This document shows positions 1 to 7,131 of a stretch of 26,890 nucleotides of DNA, piece by piece; positions within the stretch are counted from its first letter, which is position 1, and every line of letters starts with the position of its first letter. Where the stretch lies: IMG/VR virus record IMGVR_UViG_3300042731_001194, positions 1-26,890 of that record; one strand, written 5' to 3'. Origin of the DNA: a virus. The notes below the pieces were generated by a model, which saw only the letters and a program-made list of their open reading frames with translations, ran no database searches and was not told the origin of the DNA. The position numbers were made by a program, and so were the translations under genes.

Positions 1-1
1 T

Positions 2-1561
2 AGCAATTTTGTTTTTATTGATGTTAAAAATGAAACGGGTGTTGAAATACCATTAGGTACAGGTTGTATGGCTGTTGGTACTGACGGTAACTCTGGGCAT
101 ATATTAGTTGCTCCTTTTGTTGCAGATGGAAGTGTTCAACCTAGATATTATATAGGTGTACTTGAAGAGACTATTCAAAATGGAGAGTTTGGTAGAGTTG
201 TTACGCAGGGTGAAGTTAATCAAATAAATACAACCGCATTTTTAGACGGCGATGTACTTTGGTGTGATCCTGCTAATCCAGGTGGTTTTACAAAAAATGA
301 ACCTGCTGCTCCAGCTGCTAAATTAGCTACAGCTATAGTATTAAATTCTTCTACAAATGGTAAGATATTTGTAAGGGTCCAGGGCAATGAAGGATTGCAT
401 GAGCTGCACGATGTTAATGCTCCAGAAGCTGCTCTTCAAAATGATGACGTTCTTTATTGGGACGCTATAAATGGCTATTGGTCCCACAAGCAAATAAATA
501 TTGGGTCAGGAGACAGCGGTTCAATTCCTATTTGGAATGCAGATGGCACTTTGGGGCAATCTGGGTTTACCCAAGTTGGGACTAGCGTTGTTTTTAGCCA
601 ACCAGGAGGCGCCAACTTTCTTATGCTCGACTCTCAAGGGGCTGGATCACATATTATGTTAGATGGTTTTTCTCTTGGCAGCGTTGATCCAGTAAACGGG
701 GTTATGATGGTAGCTAATGGAGCGCTTGTTCAAGAGTTTAATTTTAATATCACAAGTATTGCAAACTCTTATCTAAGCATTAACCCTGCAGCAGATACTT
801 TAACAATTAATAGTACAACTGGAGAGGGACAAATTTTAATGTCGCAAGGAGAATTATCTGTCCCTAATACTGTAACGGCTTCCTCTTTTATTACTACAGC
901 GGGAGTAATTGATTCCACAGCGGCGGGAGAGTTTCAGTTTAATGCAGATAACGGTAATGTGCAACCTGATTCTAAATTTACCTTTAGAATAGACGGCACA
1001 GAACGTATGCGTATTGCTCAAGGCGGTAATGTAGGTATAGGGACAACTAACCCAAGGGCTAAGCTTGAAGTAACTAATCAATCTTATTTAAAAGAGATAT
1101 GGAACGAAAATGGCTTGTATTTTGGCTCTTTTGCTGAAGCCGCTGCTAATACATATATATTTGGAGAAGGAGCTAATACAGGTGCGCAATATTTGGAGTT
1201 TGGGGTAAACTTTACTCCAAGAATGAGAATAAATGATGGTGGGGATATTAATATATACAATGGTATTATTAGCGGTACCGCATATTCTACATCAGCTACT
1301 GTAGCCGCAACAGATTTAAATTTTAAATCAGCGCAGGTATTTACAAAAACAATAACAGGTGATACCACATTTACATTCTCAAATACGCAAATAGGTATGG
1401 TTAAAGATTTCATACTTACTGGTGGCGGAGCGGCTGTATTAACTTGGCCGGTAGGTACAAAATTAGCAGCTGGCACATATGATGGCACAGTATCAAACTT
1501 AATACAAATTTTAGTAGTTGGAGCAGGAGACTACTGGTTAACAATTTCACAACCTCAATAA
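2..1561 (+). CDS. Tail fibre / virion adhesin, 5'-truncated by the window edge
   Basis: The frame is open from base 2 through the first Met at 68, so the true start lies upstream and the 3' part (about 520 codons) is seen. The N-terminal third is a beta-rich domain of the kind repeated in marine phage fibres, with the sequence GDVLWCDPANPGGFT followed by GKIFVRVQGNEGLHELHDV. The middle carries the motif NVGIGTTNPRAKLEV, typical of trimeric fibre repeats (about nt 1028-1073). The C-terminal 90 residues (from about nt 1290) resemble the common fibre-tip domain, with FTKTITGDTTFTFSN and a TWP...G..YDGT pattern ending in YWLTISQPQ. I see no S74-type self-cleaving peptidase. It probably forms the distal fibre that contacts the host envelope. 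The next gene looks like a fibre chaperone, which fits. The assignment rests on motifs, not on a search. Confidence 0.8.
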   Translation, partial: SNFVFIDVKNETGVEIPLGTGCMAVGTDGNSGHILVAPFVADGSVQPRYYIGVLEETIQNGEFGRVVTQGEVNQINTTAFLDGDVLWCDPANPGGFTKNEPAAPAAKLATAIVLNSSTNGKIFVRVQGNEGLHELHDVNAPEAALQNDDVLYWDAINGYWSHKQINIGSGDSGSIPIWNADGTLGQSGFTQVGTSVVFSQPGGANFLMLDSQGAGSHIMLDGFSLGSVDPVNGVMMVANGALVQEFNFNITSIANSYLSINPAADTLTINSTTGEGQILMSQGELSVPNTVTASSFITTAGVIDSTAAGEFQFNADNGNVQPDSKFTFRIDGTERMRIAQGGNVGIGTTNPRAKLEVTNQSYLKEIWNENGLYFGSFAEAAANTYIFGEGANTGAQYLEFGVNFTPRMRINDGGDINIYNGIISGTAYSTSATVAATDLNFKSAQVFTKTITGDTTFTFSNTQIGMVKDFILTGGGAAVLTWPVGTKLAAGTYDGTVSNLIQILVVGAGDYWLTISQPQ

Positions 1562-1569
1562 AAATAAAC

Positions 1570-2022
1570 ATGGTAGCAATATTAGTGAACGGAGAAATAA
1601 AAACATTTGGTTCAGTCCCTAAAAATTGGACTGATGAAAATGGGTTGCACTTAAACATTGGCAACGGAGCTGCATTTGGATTTAAAGATGTTGTAATACC
1701 TAGTTATGATTCTAGAGCGCAAGAATTAGCAAACTTACACTTAGAAGGAAATGTTTATACTTATGATGTTATAGACAAACCCATTCAAGAAACACTTTCT
1801 AAATTAAAAGAGCAAAAAATATCTGAGTTAAAATCTATTGCAGGAAATAAATTGTCTGAAACAGATTGGTACATTATTCGCGAAGCAGATAGCGGAGAAG
1901 CTACACCACAATCTATTAAAGATGAAAGAGCAGCATTAAGGGCAAAATCAAATGATTTAGAAGTACAAATAAATACTTTAACAACTAAAAAAGAAGTTGT
2001 ATTATTTGACATTAGCTTTTAA
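1570..2022 (+). CDS. Tail-fibre-assembly-like protein
   Basis: 150 aa, starting 8 nt after the fibre stop with an AAAAATAAAC leader. The N-terminal half is a small beta-rich domain (VAILVNGEIKTFGSVPKNW). The C-terminal half (residues about 75-150) is helical and contains LSETDWYIIREADSG followed by KDERAALRAKSNDLEVQI. This resembles the phage tail assembly chaperone family (DUF4376 / Phage_tail_APC type), in which a short helical region with a tDW motif and a following R-x-x-LR helix is conserved. Members usually sit just after a fibre gene and help it fold or trimerise, matching the position here. The family match is from recognition of the motif pattern and is moderate. The alternative is a minor structural protein of the fibre. 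Confidence 0.5.
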   Translation: MVAILVNGEIKTFGSVPKNWTDENGLHLNIGNGAAFGFKDVVIPSYDSRAQELANLHLEGNVYTYDVIDKPIQETLSKLKEQKISELKSIAGNKLSETDWYIIREADSGEATPQSIKDERAALRAKSNDLEVQINTLTTKKEVVLFDISF

Positions 2023-2032
2023 AAATTAAGTT

Positions 2033-2578
2033 ATGTCTATAAATAATAGATTAATAAATACAGGAGAGTCATTAGGGCCTCCAGAAATAGGCCAGCTTAG
2101 GGAAGGGGGAATTGTTTTCTATATAAACGAAGCAAGTTCTTATGGATTTGTAGTTTCTTTAGATACTTGGCAAGTTAGATATGGTACAACATCCCCTATT
2201 TATAATGGATTAAGATTTAATGCTGCAAAATATATCGGACAAGGAGCGGCTAATACAGCTTTAATGTTAGCAACTTTTGGAGCAAGTAACGACACTCATA
2301 TAGCTTATTATACTCAAACTTATAATGCTGGCGGATATACGGATTGGTATATCCCATCTAATCTTGAATTAAGAGAGTATGCAAATATAAGGGGAACCAT
2401 AGATGCTGCTATTATAGCTAATGGAGGAACCACAAGAAACACAGGTGGATTTTTAGCTTCCAATTTAAAAAGTGAATCACTTGTAAATTCTATCAGCTTT
2501 GTTAGTGGTGCAGATTATACAGTAGGTATTACGGCAAACACTTTTAATACAAAATTTATAAGGACTTTTACATTTTAA
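2033..2578 (+). CDS. DUF1566 / C-type-lectin-like receptor-binding candidate
   Basis: 181 aa. After an N-terminal tag (NNRLINTG, residues 4-11), residues about 20-120 follow the DUF1566 (Lcl C-terminal) pattern: GQLREGGIVFYI, then GFVVSLDTW, then AKYIGQGAANT, then GGYTDWYIPSNLEL, where the DWYIPS..EL block is the family signature. These domains adopt a C-type-lectin-like fold and are common at the tips of bacterial and phage adhesins. It lies with two fibre genes upstream and a second putative adhesin downstream that carries the same N-terminal tag. The likely role is receptor recognition on the cell surface. No signal peptide is seen, as expected for a virion protein. The family call is good. 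The receptor is unknown. Confidence 0.65.
   Translation: MSINNRLINTGESLGPPEIGQLREGGIVFYINEASSYGFVVSLDTWQVRYGTTSPIYNGLRFNAAKYIGQGAANTALMLATFGASNDTHIAYYTQTYNAGGYTDWYIPSNLELREYANIRGTIDAAIIANGGTTRNTGGFLASNLKSESLVNSISFVSGADYTVGITANTFNTKFIRTFTF
2042..2066 (+). repeat. Copy 1 of a shared adhesin N-terminal coding repeat
   Basis: 25 nt encoding N-N-R-L-I-N-T-G plus one base. It differs at two positions from 2588-2612 at the start of the next adhesin gene. Both copies are in frame at codons 3-4 onward, so this looks like a duplicated docking tag rather than chance. Confidence 0.7.
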
Positions 2579-2581
2579 ATA

Positions 2582-3313
2582 ATGTTAAATAAAAGATTAA
2601 TAAATACTGGAGTAAATGCAATAGCAGGGCCTACAGGGGCTACTTTAGAAGCGTTAGGGTTTGGGGGAGATTCTTATCCAGTTGCTTGGCAATATGGGAT
2701 AGATGCTCATGATGGCTTAATATACAATATAAACAGAGATAGTTTTGCAATTGGAATAAGTACTTGGCCGCCTCCGGTTTTTTCAGCTACTTATACTACT
2801 ACATATCCAAACCCTTACAAACCGCTTGTAATTTCAAGAGAAAGTGATGGAAATTTTTTAGTTGTTATAACAAGTTTAGGCACAAAAAGATATAATCCTT
2901 CTTTTGTTGAAATAGACACTCTTGGCGGTAGCGGTTGGGATATTACAGCTACAGATATTGGATATGCTGCTACAGATACTTCAAATTGGGTTTATATATA
3001 TGATAATACTGGGGGGCTTTTAAATATGTGGATTCCATCTCAGGGGGGAACTTCTGCATATAATGGTATTGCTTGGGATGGTAGCGGATTGTGGGTAAGT
3101 AGCGAAACAAGCATTGGAAGCGGAACAGGAGGAGTTTGTTATAAGTATGATTTAAATGGAAACTATACCGGTTATTCTTTTCCTCTTTGGGCTGACAGAC
3201 CTTTTGCTACTATGGGATATGACCCAATTCAAGAAAAGTTTTATGGTTTTCAAAGACCATCTGGTGCAGCTTATGGTGGCACGATTGCAAGATATGGGGC
3301 TACATTTAATTAA
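2582..3313 (+). CDS. Putative receptor-binding protein, beta-propeller-like
   Basis: 243 aa. The N-terminus, MLNKRLINTG, nearly repeats that of the preceding protein, followed by a short GPTGA collagen-like turn. The rest is rich in aromatic beta strands with recurring blocks such as YGIDAHDGLIYNIN, FVEIDTLGG, WVYIYDNTGGLLNMW, GIAWDGSGLWVSS and YKYDLNGNYTGYS. These look like blades of an NHL/WD-type propeller: strand, Asp-Gly turn, strand. The spacing is irregular, so the fold is an inference. Its position directly after a lectin-like adhesin and the shared N-terminal tag suggest both attach to the same fibre or baseplate site. I do not recognise a named family. Confidence 0.5.
   Translation: MLNKRLINTGVNAIAGPTGATLEALGFGGDSYPVAWQYGIDAHDGLIYNINRDSFAIGISTWPPPVFSATYTTTYPNPYKPLVISRESDGNFLVVITSLGTKRYNPSFVEIDTLGGSGWDITATDIGYAATDTSNWVYIYDNTGGLLNMWIPSQGGTSAYNGIAWDGSGLWVSSETSIGSGTGGVCYKYDLNGNYTGYSFPLWADRPFATMGYDPIQEKFYGFQRPSGAAYGGTIARYGATFN
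2588..2612 (+). repeat. Copy 2 of the shared adhesin N-terminal coding repeat
   Basis: Matches 2042-2066 at 23 of 25 positions and encodes N-K-R-L-I-N-T-G. The two differences are T to A at position 6 and A to T at position 21 of the unit. Confidence 0.7.
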
Positions 3314-3368
3314 TAAAATATCATTTATTAGTGGGTTAAATATAAAAAACAATAAATAAATAAAAACA

Positions 3369-3686
3369 ATGAACAACTGGGAAATTTCAAGCGTTAAGGC
3401 GAAAGTGGAACAAAACGGATTACAAAATGTAATTAGTACTATACACTGGAGACTTAGCAAACAAGACGGAGAACACTCTGCGGATGTATACGGTTCTAAG
3501 TCATTACAGGCCCCTGATGCAGCTAATTTTATTCCATCTGACCAAGTAACCTTGGATATACTTAAAACTTGGTTAGAAGCTTCATTTAAGGCTGAGGAGT
3601 TAGAATCTTTAAATGCAAGCTTAAACGCTCAAATAGAAGATAAAAAGAACCCAAAAGAAATAGAAATTTTAATTAATAACTCTTAA
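3369..3686 (+). CDS. Small conserved phage protein (DUF7936-like)
   Basis: 105 aa, preceded by an AAATAAATAAAAACA leader. The pattern is W-E-I-S then GLQNVISTIHWRLS, then a YG..SL..PD..NFIPSDQ segment, then DILKTWLEASF, ending in a helix and a KNPKEIEI tail. I associate this with a small family found near tail genes of many tailed phages: a beta-hairpin domain with a conserved hWR, a mid-protein FIP, and a helix followed by an NP motif. The function is unknown, possibly a minor tail or fibre-associated protein. It begins a run of four small genes between the adhesins and groEL. Confidence 0.6.
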   Translation: MNNWEISSVKAKVEQNGLQNVISTIHWRLSKQDGEHSADVYGSKSLQAPDAANFIPSDQVTLDILKTWLEASFKAEELESLNASLNAQIEDKKNPKEIEILINNS

Positions 3687-3728
3687 ATTTAAATGTAATA
3701 GTAAAACAAAAAAATGATCATTTAAACT

Positions 3729-4013
3729 ATGGGGGAAAACATGCCTAAGTTAAATGATAATTCAGGTATATCTATAAATATAAAATGGCTTATACAGATT
3801 ATCATACTAGTCGGAGGGGCTGTGTTATTATACACAAGGCTTGAAACAAGAGTTAAAGACAACGAGGCAGAAATAAAATCTATAAGATTTAATCAAAACA
3901 CTTATATATTCCCAGATATAAGAGTTTTAGAAGATGACATTATAGAATATAAGTTAGAACGCGAAAGAGTTCGAAAAGATATTCAAATGCTAAAAAACCA
4001 AAAAAACAAGTAA
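3729..4013 (+). CDS. One-TM coiled-coil protein, spanin-like or minor lysis candidate
   Basis: 94 aa. It has a short polar N-terminus, one membrane segment (residues about 20-36, WLIQIIILVGGAVLLYT) and then a charged helix with heptad character to the C-terminus (LETRVKDNEAEIKSI, VLEDDIIEYKLERERVRKDI). An N-in membrane anchor with a long periplasmic coiled coil is the layout of an inner-membrane spanin subunit, but no o-spanin lipoprotein is embedded or adjacent, so this is only a suggestion. A second in-frame ATG lies at 3741 after a GGGGG run and would shorten the protein by four residues. It could equally be a superinfection or membrane-morphology protein. Confidence 0.6.
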   Translation: MGENMPKLNDNSGISINIKWLIQIIILVGGAVLLYTRLETRVKDNEAEIKSIRFNQNTYIFPDIRVLEDDIIEYKLERERVRKDIQMLKNQKNK

Positions 4014-4044
4014 TAATATAACTATTAACTATAAACCAAAACCA

Positions 4045-4335
4045 ATGACACTTTTTTACCGCACTCATTCGTGGAGTAGTGACCCACAAATTACCGATGA
4101 AACCAAGGAGTTATGGAAGCATATTGCCACCAAAGCTAACTGGAGAATCACCCAATTACCAAACGGTTTTTTTCAAACCGAATACCAAGATCTAAAAGAC
4201 AAAGATACTTGGAACGACGTAACCAGAAGAGAAACTATTAAAGGCGCAGAAGCAGCTATTGATTCAACAATAGAGCATTACGCTAAAAAATTAGAGTTCT
4301 TAGACGGGCCTAAAGTCGTTAAAACCTTTAAATAA
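4045..4335 (+). CDS. Small hypothetical phage protein
   Basis: 96 aa, soluble, with no signal or TM segment. Starting with TLFYRTHSWSSDPQITDETK, it has a predicted helix around ELWKHIATKANW, a short beta stretch (RITQLPNGFFQTEYQDL) and a C-terminal helix with many acidic and basic residues. It looks like an alpha/beta mini-domain seen in other marine phages, but I cannot name a family. It is the last gene before groEL and is separated from it by 30 nt that carry only the pentamer leader, so the two are probably co-transcribed. Confidence 0.6.
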   Translation: MTLFYRTHSWSSDPQITDETKELWKHIATKANWRITQLPNGFFQTEYQDLKDKDTWNDVTRRETIKGAEAAIDSTIEHYAKKLEFLDGPKVVKTFK

Positions 4336-4345
4336 AATACTACTT

Positions 4346-4365
4346 AAATCAAATTAAATTAAATT
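4346..4365 (+). promoter_or_regulatory. Pentamer A/T translation leader of groEL
   Basis: Four perfectly phased pentamers (AAATC, then AAATT three times) abut the ATG at 4366. No Shine-Dalgarno sequence is present. Bacteroidota genes start efficiently from A-rich, unstructured leaders, so this is read as the initiation region. A similar run precedes 9169. Confidence 0.45.
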
Positions 4366-5922
4366 ATGTCAGACGCAATTGTCAAAAACCTAAGTTTCGG
4401 TAATGAAGCTAAGGACAAAGTATTTGAAGGTATCACAAAACTCACAAAAGCCGTTAGTTCCACTCTTGGAGCTAGCGGTAAATGTGTGATGCTTGAAGAT
4501 GGAAATGGGAGACCAATTATAACTAAAGACGGTGTAACAGTAGCAGATAGTATTATACTATTAGATCCTGTTGAAAATATGGGAGCTACCCTTTTAAAAG
4601 AAGCTGCTAGAAAAACCGTAAGTGAAGCAGGAGACGGAACAACAACCGCAACTGTATTAGCGCACGCTATATTAACTGAAGCATACAATGTAGCTGATAA
4701 AATTAGCTCAAGGGATTTAAAGATTGGTATAGATAACGCTGTTGAAAAAGTAATTAAATACTTAGAATCAATATCAGTTGGCGTACAAGGAGATATGATA
4801 GATCAAATAGCTGCTATATCGACAAATAACGATAACGAACTGGGTAAGATTATAGGTGATGCTTTTAGATCTGTTGATGAAACAGGAGTAGTTATGATGG
4901 AAACGTCGTCAGATGGTACTACAGCTGTAGAAATAGTTGACGGTGTACAATATAATAAAGGACTAACTAATTCGCATTTTGTTACAAGCAAAAGCCAAAG
5001 AGTTGCTGAATTAGAAAACCCATATGTATTATTAGTTGAATCACCAATTGATAATATTAGACAAATTCAAAGTGTATTAGAGTTTGTTATAAAAGGTAAT
5101 AAGTCTTTACTTATAATTGCAGATGTAGATCAACCTGTTTTGGCTACACTGGCTATGAATAAAGCTAAAGGCAATTTAAAAATTAATGTTATTAATGCTC
5201 CTACATATGGCGTTGCTAAAAAAGAAACATTAGATGATCTTGCAATGCTTACTGGAGCTACTATTATAAATGAAGATTTAGGAGATGACCTAGATTTAAT
5301 TAATCCTCAATACTTAGGTAGTTGTGTAAAGAGTGTAACTACGGATGAGGAAACTATATTACAAGTTGGAGAAGTTTCAGAAGAAGTTAAAGAGGCCATA
5401 GAGGTTATTAAAGAAAAACTAACCACAGCTACAAAGCCGCATGAAATTGTAAAACTTGAAACAAGGTTAGCAAGGTTAGCTGCTAAAATAGCTATAGTAA
5501 AAGTTGGAGCTAACTCAGAAATAGAATTAAAAGAAAAGAAAGATAGAGTTGAAGACGCTATCTGCGCCACTAAGGCAGCTATTAAAGAAGGCATTGTGCC
5601 AGGAGGTGGAATTGCATTATTAAATGCCTCTGAAACAGTTAAGTCCAATACAATTGGGGAAGAAGCGCTCCTAGAGGCTATTAAGGCGCCATTTAAGACG
5701 ATTTTAGAAAATGCTAGTATAGAATATCAAGAATCTAAAATAGGCAAAGGAATGGGCTTAAATGTAATAACTGGCAAAAAGGTTAATATGATTAAACATG
5801 GTATTATCGACCCCTTGCTAGTTACTAAAAGTGCGCTTAGAAATGCAGCCTCCGTAGCTACAACTATTTTATCTACAGATTGTGTAATTAATAATTTAAG
5901 AATTAATGAAGGCAATAGGTAG
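4366..5922 (+). CDS. groEL: Phage chaperonin GroEL (Cpn60)
   Basis: 518 aa ATP-driven folding chamber subunit. All chaperonin landmarks are in order: TLGASGK (33-39), KDGVTVA with D55, GDGTTTATVLA with D90, an apical domain beginning near VDGVQYNKG, the RVEDA..ATKAA block with D397 (equivalent to the catalytic D398 of E. coli), GIVPGGGIALL, and GIIDP with D482. It is shorter than the usual 540-550 aa because the Gly-Gly-Met tail is missing (it ends right after the equatorial domain) and the late intermediate/equatorial region is trimmed. The bacterial LGPKGRNV loop reads LGASGKCV. All catalytic Asp residues are present, so it should be active. Its 3' end overlaps groES by 17 nt. In phages such proteins are thought to help fold capsid or tail proteins. 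Confidence 0.97.
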   Translation: MSDAIVKNLSFGNEAKDKVFEGITKLTKAVSSTLGASGKCVMLEDGNGRPIITKDGVTVADSIILLDPVENMGATLLKEAARKTVSEAGDGTTTATVLAHAILTEAYNVADKISSRDLKIGIDNAVEKVIKYLESISVGVQGDMIDQIAAISTNNDNELGKIIGDAFRSVDETGVVMMETSSDGTTAVEIVDGVQYNKGLTNSHFVTSKSQRVAELENPYVLLVESPIDNIRQIQSVLEFVIKGNKSLLIIADVDQPVLATLAMNKAKGNLKINVINAPTYGVAKKETLDDLAMLTGATIINEDLGDDLDLINPQYLGSCVKSVTTDEETILQVGEVSEEVKEAIEVIKEKLTTATKPHEIVKLETRLARLAAKIAIVKVGANSEIELKEKKDRVEDAICATKAAIKEGIVPGGGIALLNASETVKSNTIGEEALLEAIKAPFKTILENASIEYQESKIGKGMGLNVITGKKVNMIKHGIIDPLLVTKSALRNAASVATTILSTDCVINNLRINEGNR

Positions 5923-6166
5923 AAACTTAATAATAGAAAAAGTAAAAGAAGGAACAACCGCTACAAAAGGAGGTTTACTTCTTGCGGAGAATCAAAGAGA
6001 AGATATTAGATATATTATGGCTAATGTTGTTTCTGTTGGTGATGAAACAGCAGGTATAAAAGAGGGCGATCAAATTTATTATGATCGTCACGCTGGACAC
6101 AAAATAGAAGTGGACAAAAATATTTACCATATTATAAAGTTACAAGATGTAGTTGTTGTTTTATGA
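5906..6166 (+). CDS. groES: Phage co-chaperonin GroES (Cpn10)
   Basis: 86 aa lid for the GroEL chamber. The N-terminal strand RNLIIEKVKE is followed by a mobile-loop region, TTATKGGLLLAENQRED, with the GGLLL core that corresponds to the GroEL-binding GGIVL of bacterial GroES. Then come NVVSVGD, the IKEGDQIYYDRHAGHKIEV strand pair and a C-terminal LQDVVVVL strand, as in Cpn10. The length is slightly under the 95-97 aa norm. It starts inside groEL (17-nt overlap) and its stop overlaps the next start as ATGA, so all three genes are probably translationally coupled. The order groEL then groES is the reverse of bacterial operons, which argues against a simple recent capture of a host operon. Confidence 0.93.
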   Translation: MKAIGRNLIIEKVKEGTTATKGGLLLAENQREDIRYIMANVVSVGDETAGIKEGDQIYYDRHAGHKIEVDKNIYHIIKLQDVVVVL

Positions 6167-6609
6167 AAAGGCTAGAAGCAGGAGATGTTCGTGAACTTAA
6201 CCTGTTAAAACATTATCGAATAATAAGACAGTGGGCTAGTAGAAACAACAACTTAAATGATGCGGATTTAGAATTATTGATCTACTTTGATTGCATGGGT
6301 TTTTTCACTAAGCAAGATTATAAAATCGGTACTTATGCTTATAGCTGGGATAATAAGCGCTGGAACAGACTATTAAAAGAAGGGTGGATTACGGTTTGGA
6401 GAAAAAGAAACCATACTACTCAAAAATACCATATATATAAAGTTTCATTTAAGTGCAAACAGCTAATAAGTAGAATGTATCGTATTATGCTTGGCGAAGA
6501 AGATATACCAACGAACCATAGAAGAAATAAAATAATGAAAGGTAAAACTTATATGGACACAGTTCTTAAGACTGCAATTAATAATGTAAATAAAGATAAA
6601 GATAGATAA
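6163..6609 (+). CDS. Winged-helix DNA-binding protein (MarR-like fold)
   Basis: 148 aa, starting at an ATGA overlap with groES. Residues about 13-95 read as a winged helix: helix 1 LKHYRIIRQWASRN, helix 2 DADLELLIYFDCMG, recognition helix around SWDNKRWNRLLKEGW, and a basic beta wing ITVWRKRNHTTQKYHIYKVS. The C-terminus is a Lys/Arg/Asn-rich tail. This is the layout of MarR/PadR-type regulators, and similar small proteins occur in marine phages. It may bind phage DNA as a transcription regulator. Whether it controls the groEL-groES genes it is coupled to is not shown by the sequence. It could instead be a DNA-packaging accessory protein. Confidence 0.6.
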   Translation: MKRLEAGDVRELNLLKHYRIIRQWASRNNNLNDADLELLIYFDCMGFFTKQDYKIGTYAYSWDNKRWNRLLKEGWITVWRKRNHTTQKYHIYKVSFKCKQLISRMYRIMLGEEDIPTNHRRNKIMKGKTYMDTVLKTAINNVNKDKDR

Positions 6610-6610
6610 T

Positions 6611-6886
6611 ATGTATAATCCAAACGAACAAATGATAGACCCGTTGACTGGTATGCCGGTTCAAACAACTTTAACTCCGCCCGCGCCAAGTAATACATTA
6701 GGCAATGCTAAGCCGGTGTTTAACCAAGCAACTACTGATATTGCTAATAGTATTTATGGTACTGTAGATCAAAGACAGGCTTCTCTTGGAAATCGCGCTC
6801 CTTTGTTTTTTAAAGACCAAACTGGAGATGGAAAAATTACTAGGGCTGATGTTATTAAAGCAAGAACAGAAGGGTACGAAGAATAA
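6611..6886 (+). CDS. Small protein with a single EF-hand-like calcium loop
   Basis: 91 aa. The N-terminal 60 residues are Pro/Asn/Thr-rich and look disordered. Residues 69-80 fit an EF-hand loop: D69-x-T71-x-D73-G74-K75-I76-x-x-x-D80, followed by a short helix VIKARTEGYEE. Position 3 is Thr rather than Asp/Asn and position 12 is Asp rather than Glu, both tolerated in dockerin- and EF-hand-type loops. Calcium binding is therefore plausible but not certain. It sits between a wHTH gene and another tiny gene with one-base spacing, so it belongs to the same transcript. The role is unknown, possibly a virion or assembly protein needing Ca2+. Confidence 0.6.
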   Translation: MYNPNEQMIDPLTGMPVQTTLTPPAPSNTLGNAKPVFNQATTDIANSIYGTVDQRQASLGNRAPLFFKDQTGDGKITRADVIKARTEGYEE

Positions 6887-7131
6887 TGATTAAACTAATA
6901 AAAAATATTATGAAAAAAACGACACCAGCTGTAAGTAGAGTAGAAGCACACGGCATCACTGGAGCAAATGCTTTATGGGATGGGCCACTAGATACCACTG
7001 GTTTTCCAATGGGTAAAGGCTCTAGCAGCGGAAAAAACGGGATGAAAGTTAATATGGCAGAAGTACCTTACTCAGAAGGGACTATTACTTCTAAAACTTA
7101 TGCTAAAGGAAATGGCAGGGGCAGATCTTAA
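6886..7131 (+). CDS. Small Gly/Lys-rich hypothetical protein
   Basis: 81 aa, starting at a TAATG junction with the previous gene. A basic N-terminal stretch (MIKLIKNIMKK) is followed by a Gly/Ser/Asn-rich body (GITGANALWDGPLDTTGF, GKGSSSGKNG, KGNGRGRS) with no predicted globular core, no TM segment and no cysteine. Its 3' end overlaps the 52-aa membrane gene by 20 nt. I do not recognise it. The composition resembles small basic phage proteins of unknown role, and a later Met (residue 9) could be the true start. Confidence 0.5.
   Translation: MIKLIKNIMKKTTPAVSRVEAHGITGANALWDGPLDTTGFPMGKGSSSGKNGMKVNMAEVPYSEGTITSKTYAKGNGRGRS

Noticed and set aside
854-1664. Minus-strand ORFs within the fibre region
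   Set aside because: Overlap fully with the strongly supported + strand gene, have no leader or family motif, and are low-complexity shadows. The same holds for the other minus-strand ORFs in the window.
2033-2578. Diversity-generating retroelement target in the lectin-like gene
   Set aside because: No reverse transcriptase, template repeat or IMH-like element is visible in the window, so only the fold suggests it.
3712-3723. 12-nt palindrome AAATGATCATTT before the TM-coiled-coil gene
   Set aside because: Could be an operator, but a palindrome of this length and composition is expected by chance in AT-rich DNA and no second copy was noticed.
2037-3779. TATAAATA matches as T4-like late promoters
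   Set aside because: They fall inside coding sequence (for example at 2038 and 3772) and are expected by chance in this base composition.
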